From the NCBI RefSeq assembly GCF_000003605.2, contig NW_003155751.1, forward strand, positions 78,200-105,425: DNA of 27,226 nucleotides, in the 5' to 3' direction. Of the stretch, positions 21,859-27,226 are shown one piece after another; the stretch's first letter is position 1, and the number at the start of each line of letters is the position of its first letter. The notes beneath the pieces were generated by a model. That model had not been told where the DNA came from. It was given only the letters and a program-made list of their open reading frames with translations, and did no database searches. The translations under genes were made by a program, and so were the position numbers. This DNA is from Saccoglossus kowalevskii. Lineage: Eukaryota > Hemichordata > Enteropneusta > Harrimaniidae.

Positions 21859-22305
21859 GTGAGATGTTCTTTTCGTAAAGGCTGTCTTATAATTATGAGA
21901 TGTTCTTTTCGTAAAGGCTGTCTTCTAGTTATGATATGTTCTTTTCGTAAAGGCTGTCTTATAGTTATGATATGTCCTTTTCGTAAAGGCTGTCTTATAG
22001 TTATGAGATGTCTTTTTCGTAAAGGCTGTCTTATAATTATGAAATGTTCTTTTCTTGAAGGCTGTCTTCTAGTTATGAATTGTTTGTGCTATTTGTGGAA
22101 GTTGTTTTCTAGTTATCAGTGTTGTTCATAGAATGTGCTCTATTCGCGGAATCTGTCTTCGTAATCTTTGTTTGTGGAAGCTGTCTGCAAATTATGAGGT
22201 AGCTATCTGATAGTTTATGAGGCCAATTATTGATGTTCTATGTGCGAGGCGTACTTCTGTTCTAGTTACAAGCTGTACTCATGGAAGCTGTCTTCCAATT
22301 ACGAG

Positions 22306-25300
22306 TTTTGAATAGTATTAATGTATATACAGTTTACCTCTATGAGATTATGGTGTTCATTCATTTCGTGATATGTTTTCTATTGAACAATAAAATACAG
22401 GAAATATGAGTTTTGGGATTTATCGTCATGACGTATATACGTTTAATATTTAATTATTGGTGCACAACGATGTCTCGTAAACGTCGAGGTTGTAACGAAA
22501 TTGTCTAACAAAATTAACGGAGCACACACAATATATCTGCCTCGAATATACAAGTTTGAACTATCAACATTTAAATACCACCAACCATAACGTTAGCATG
22601 TCACTAATCGCGTGAAACAAGAGTTAATAGTTTGATAACTGGCCTACATTGTTCAATGTGACCCAGCTGCATACGACTGAATATAAGAAACTGACACTCA
22701 CCGATACCCGGGCAACAGCTGTGTATGTCGGCAAAGTACAATGGGTGTCTAGTTGAAGAGTTTACTAACGTGATTAAATACTACGATTACCTTGTCCAAT
22801 ATGTTAACATGTCCGCAAAATACGTAAGGAAATTACTATATCACACTTGTGCCTAAAATTCGATTCGGTGAGGGATAACGTAACCTTCGAACACATTTTA
22901 TGTTATGTAAAATACAAATTACATTGCATTTCACAGGGAAGAGATAATAAATAATAAATAATAACCGTTCATATCGCAAGAATAGTAGCCTGTGAGTCAA
23001 CTCAGAAACCACCAACATCAATACGACGTGATTTATGTCTTAAAACGTCGTTACGGGCATTGAAACTAATAAATAAGGGTGAAAACCTTTTCAAGTTTTC
23101 TGTTTTAAAAGTTATAAATGATTTAGTCATGAGTCACCCAGTCTGTAAGCATGCAATATATTTGTAACTATTACCATAGGCATTTATGTTAAAGCATAAT
23201 TTCATGAAAACTAAATATTACTCGTCAGAATTTTCCAATAATTCCGGACCATCATAAGTATTAGCCTTATTATTACCCATATTATTTCACCCTATGCACC
23301 CGAATACCAAACACAACACTTCTGAACACGTCCGTGTGAGTTACATGGCTGTCAGATATATATTTATAACTAGCCTAGACCGGAGAAAGTATTGTTAAAA
23401 TCAGTGTAACGTTGAGTGCACATGCAAGGATTGATTGCCTGCGGTGTAACTATCAATATCAATTCTACCCATAGTGCATCTCTGCTCTTATCAACTAACA
23501 AGTGACCATTTAGTCATATTCACAGTTGTAATCTGACACTATTTAGTTGCACAAGATAGATTGCATGGCGCCATTGCAGTGGTTATATTGAAGTTGAAAT
23601 TCTGATGTATATTGTTAACAATTCAATTTTGATTTTTTTTTATCGGCAATGACAATACAAATGAACAATACGAATGGACAATAATAATACATCAATATAT
23701 AACAAACTAATAATACAAAGGATACCTTAAATAACACTTACATAGTAAGCAGTATTTTATGTGTGAACTTTAAATTATGGGTGGCCTGAATAATAAATAT
23801 TCATTAGATATATTCTAAGTAATCACGTGTTAAATATTGTTATATATAACGCTAACTCAAAAGGGTGATCCACATGGCCACCATTCTGAGCAGTAAAACA
23901 AATTACGATTACCTTCTAGGCATTTGTCTCGTGAACCGGATATGAAAAATGGTTGAGTGCAATGAGCGAAAGTCTCATGAATTATTAATTAGGTTCAATG
24001 TTTCCTCATTTTTTTCTAGCAGGCTGAATGGTTTGTCAATGAAAGGATAGTTTAAGTTCATGATGTATGTATTATGTCATGTGACGTGTATGTTTACTTG
24101 CCATCTCAACGGCACAATAAATATCTCTTGGTTACACTTCCGCTTGAATACAATGATTAATACTATGGATATTTAAATGTCGTTCAAAATATTAAACATC
24201 TCGAAATGTGGGCGAAAAGCTTGATAATATCATGTGATATGTGTCCATTGATTTTTTAAAGAATAGGATGTTCTTGCGTAAAATGTTAACGCTTTATTTC
24301 ATCTATCACGCGGTTCTCGGCTGTCAAAATCAGACGGTAATCACGCACACGTTATACGTACACGTTACCCCGCAATAAGGCCGTGAATATTGTGAAATAC
24401 TGGTGGTAAGTATACAATCGATATATGTACACAGGTCGTTGCAATTTGTTTCTTCGGAAAAAAAAGGTGGAATTGTCCCCACGTTGGAAACGTCTGCTAC
24501 AATTTAGAGTTTAACGCGCGAACTGTTCCCAAAGTGACGTCAATTGAAAAAAGCCCAAAGGCCTCTGACTTTTTCTTTCATTCACGTGTACAAACAATTG
24601 TACAATTGCGCAACCAAATTTAACTTCAAATGTGGTGCGTTAAACTAATATTAAACATTATGCCAACTGATTATATAGTGTTGAGATTACCTGGTCTTGT
24701 TTTACACAATATTAAATAGCAAATACGGTGCACTAGTATTCGTCATGCCAAAAGTTGAACGACCCCTCATAGCACCCATGATTGTGTCGCTTTATGGTTT
24801 GTATTGTAGAATGTCATCAGTCGTGACTCTTATGGGCATAAAAAGGCACGTGCACATATATTTCTTCAGCGACATGTTTTCGTACACAGCATCAGTGCGG
24901 TGACCGTTTTGTGGAATCCCTCTGAAAACAATGCATTCTGTACGTCATATCGTAGACATCGTCTAATCCTAAGATGATTAACTCAGATTGTGAATGAACT
25001 AATTGAGTGTTATTGTTGGTCTTCTAGGATGATTCGAGAGTGTTGTCAGCAAAACTGATGACTTCATCCAATGCTAGTGCGAAATTTAACTATTTCAGTT
25101 ATATACTATGGGGATATGACCGAAAATAAGTGCATGAATTAATGATATTTAATTTTAGAGTAATACACCAGAGGATTCATTTTATGCGATATATATAGTT
25201 TACAAGTTACCGAAAAGGTCTCCCATTTATTTAAATCTCTGTTGTACTTCTGTAATTTGCTAATATTTAATAAGAACCTTGAGAATATCATTAGGGACAC

Positions 25301-27226
25301 CCTTTGTAATATGGTTTCATATTGTCTAATAAATGCCATGGTTGGTTTTTGATGTTTTTTATTGACACAAAGTATCAAATATTTATCAGTTTACTTCCCA
25401 CTATATTTGATTGGTTTTGAATACGGTTGGTGGCGATGACTTACAAGCTGTATTGGATGACACATGTTTACTGCGAGCCTCATGGACACGCTTAATCTGT
25501 TTTGACGCCGCAAATCCGATTTCAAATTATATTGTAAAAAATTAAATTGGACTTTCTAGCTGATCAATTTGTAGGTCAGGTAGCCCATTATAACATTAAG
25601 TCTCAGGAAAGTCAATACTAATATTTCGCAGAGATCAAACACGAAGGTCGAAACGTCTGGGGCAATATCTCGATGTGGAGCGGAAGTCAAAACTGAATTC
25701 GTATTCATGCGGATTTAATGAATATTTCAATGTCAATCATTTGTTTTAATAATATTGCTAATCGATCCCATTATATTGACTTACTGTGCTCATGCAATCA
25801 CAGTAATGCATGTTGGGAAAGGAGTTTGTATACTGTAGCAATAATGAAATGCCCGTAGCGCCATATTGGACGAGGAGGCGGTACAATGATTTGAGATATT
25901 TTGCAAGCCACAGGGAAGCTGAAAGATGGGTACACAGTCTTTGATTGCAATATATCACTGATGGTAACTCATTATTGTAATCATTGTATGCAACCGATAT
26001 ACGCTGTATATTAATCCGGAATGTGAACGAACTGTGGCTTGCTGCTTGTCTGAAGCCAGCATGGTACTTGACCTGTCACCTCTACAATATGTACACCTGT
26101 ACTTCGCTGATACACGTATTCCCACATCTCTGATCGTTGGAATAAGATAACGATCCCGCACGCTTTATTCATGTGCGCACATGAAATGTTTGTGTAAAAC
26201 ATTCTGGGATGTGATAATATAATAAGATCGACGGAGACGCAAAGAATAGGCCAAAATGGCGCGATGCGTAACATACGAGCCAAAACTACGAAATGAACAT
26301 ACACCGTCAACGTAATTGGCTTCTTACTAAACTTACATTAAGTAAATTATTCCATATTATTGTACGACATATTACAACGAAATAAAAACACGATGAAGTA
26401 GGGATTTTCCTTACAGTGTAACTGTCAGTCTTTTAAAGCACACTTATTAGAATTATCTCTATATCTTTTTGTGTTCACCGTCGTGACGACTTATGTGTTT
26501 ATGATGCCAAATATTCTTCTATTCATTGTATGAAAAGTGTTGTTTCAAATGTCATGGAGATTACAAATCAAATGAAAGTACACATTTTAATTACTGTGAT
26601 TGAGAATCATGATTTGATCAAATTAGATGGTGTGATTTGTGAATTAAGGCACCATTTAACGCGTAAACATAATAATTATGAAATTGGGAAACTTAACATA
26701 TTATTATATTATTTTCGTGATCGGTGAAATGTAGACGATGTTCCCATGTTTTGTTTAAATGGCATGGAAACTGTTTAAAACACTGACTTCTTGCTACCGC
26801 CACCAACGACAAAAACCGAACAGATAATATGTATTTGTCGAATAGTGGTCGACACGAAGACAACACGTTCAAATACGTATTCAGTCAACAACGTTTGGTT
26901 TTGTTTAACATTTTCATGGACTGCATTAATTTTAATTTTCCACTACAGCACATTAAGATAGGATAACGATCTAACTAAAATTATGCCGATAATATCAATT
27001 ACACCGACCGTGACGTTCTGTCAAATTCGAAGCATTCTGCTTCACTGCCCGGTGACAAATTCTGATAGGTGGCACTACAGCAGTGATTCCGGTGCGTTAT
27101 CCCTAATTAAACTTCACTAAAAGAATTTGGGTCTACTATTAACTTTCTTCAATTACCCAAAGTGGTTGACCACTTCAAAAAGCAATACAAGGCACATATA
27201 TTTAGTAAAAATAATCAAATTTGTGT
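22306..27226. other. A+T-rich stretch with no recognisable gene
   Basis: No open frame here is convincing. The longest is about 99 codons on the minus strand (26011-26310), without an ATG start or a recognisable domain. A 65-codon ATG-initiated frame at 26530-26727 is within chance expectation. A second CRE palindrome tgacgtca lies at 24535-24542. Weak inverted similarity exists between cgtagcgccatattgg (25855-25870) and ccaaaatggcgcgatgcg (26252-26269). No tandem array, RNA gene or clear mobile element is visible. Confidence 0.65.

Larger units (their letters stand above)
18633..22305 (+). repeat. 36-bp minisatellite, about 93 clear copies plus worn ends
   Basis: From 18733 to 22074 I count 93 units of 36 bp with consensus parts atgagatgttcttttcgt and aaaggctgtcttatagtt. 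Exceptions in length are a 31-bp unit at 19273, a 37-bp unit at 20420 and a 34-bp unit at 20673. Worn copies extend left to about 18633 and right to about 22305. The consensus is skewed on the plus strand: 16 T, 8 A, 8 G, 4 C. Because 36 is divisible by three, one frame on each strand is open for long stretches (plus: MRCSFRKGCLIV repeated; minus: KEHLITIRQPLR repeated). The off-length units shift the frame, stops occur (for example atatga at 19811), and substitutions change residues freely, so I treat it as non-coding. Confidence 0.97.

Noticed and set aside
25855-26269. Inverted cgtagcgccatattgg / ccaaaatggcgcgatgcg as possible transposon ends
   Set aside because: The match is short and imperfect, similarity does not extend outward or inward, and no target duplication is visible.
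26011-26310. 99-codon minus-strand open frame
   Set aside because: No ATG start, no recognisable domain, and a length within chance expectation for six frames of 27 kb.
26530-26727. 65-codon ATG-initiated plus-strand frame
   Set aside because: Looks protein-like in composition, but its length is expected by chance and no family is recognised.

Overview
The window looks like gene-free eukaryotic DNA, probably from an invertebrate. It is A+T-rich, no open frame outside the tandem repeats exceeds about 135 codons, and there are no operons, no recognisable ribosome-binding sites, and no rRNA or tRNA genes. It carries several minisatellites and one small TA-flanked inverted-repeat element. Phylum and species cannot be fixed by eye. 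A marine invertebrate, perhaps a mollusc, is a guess based only on general genome texture. I recognise no complete protein-coding gene. The sequence could be intergenic or lie inside a very long intron.

Layout. 1-360 is the right end of a 45-bp minisatellite cut by the window edge. 361-7330 is unstructured A+T-rich DNA with a few short palindromes and a TATA-like core-promoter candidate near 6276. 7331-8313 is a 37-bp minisatellite of about 26 copies, each with CpG-bearing palindromes. 8314-11040 is unstructured. 11074-12190 holds an old, diverged repeat: a 67-bp copy, then a roughly 190-bp tandem duplication. A 208-bp inverted-repeat element (MITE-like, TA target duplication) is inserted at the junction of that duplication. 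12200-15446 is mostly unstructured, with a decayed minisatellite (13540-13652), two hairpins and a weak immunoglobulin-like relic on the minus strand. 15447-16313 is a heavily decayed minisatellite of about 27 bp. 16314-18255 is unstructured apart from weak promoter-like motifs. 18256-18540 is a decayed minisatellite of about 35 bp. 18633-22305 is the dominant feature, a 36-bp minisatellite with about 93 clear copies plus worn copies at both ends. 22306-27226 is unstructured A+T-rich DNA.

There is no gene set to describe as working together. The most informative content is how the repeats evolved. The 36-bp array has a nested periodicity (36, 108 and 324 bp) in its right half and two homogenised blocks separated by an older, diverged island. 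The 37-bp array varies mainly at CpG sites, as expected if it is methylated in the germline. The inverted-repeat element can be dated relative to its host repeat because an uninterrupted paralogous site lies 750 bp away. I found no convincing evidence of a new molecular system.
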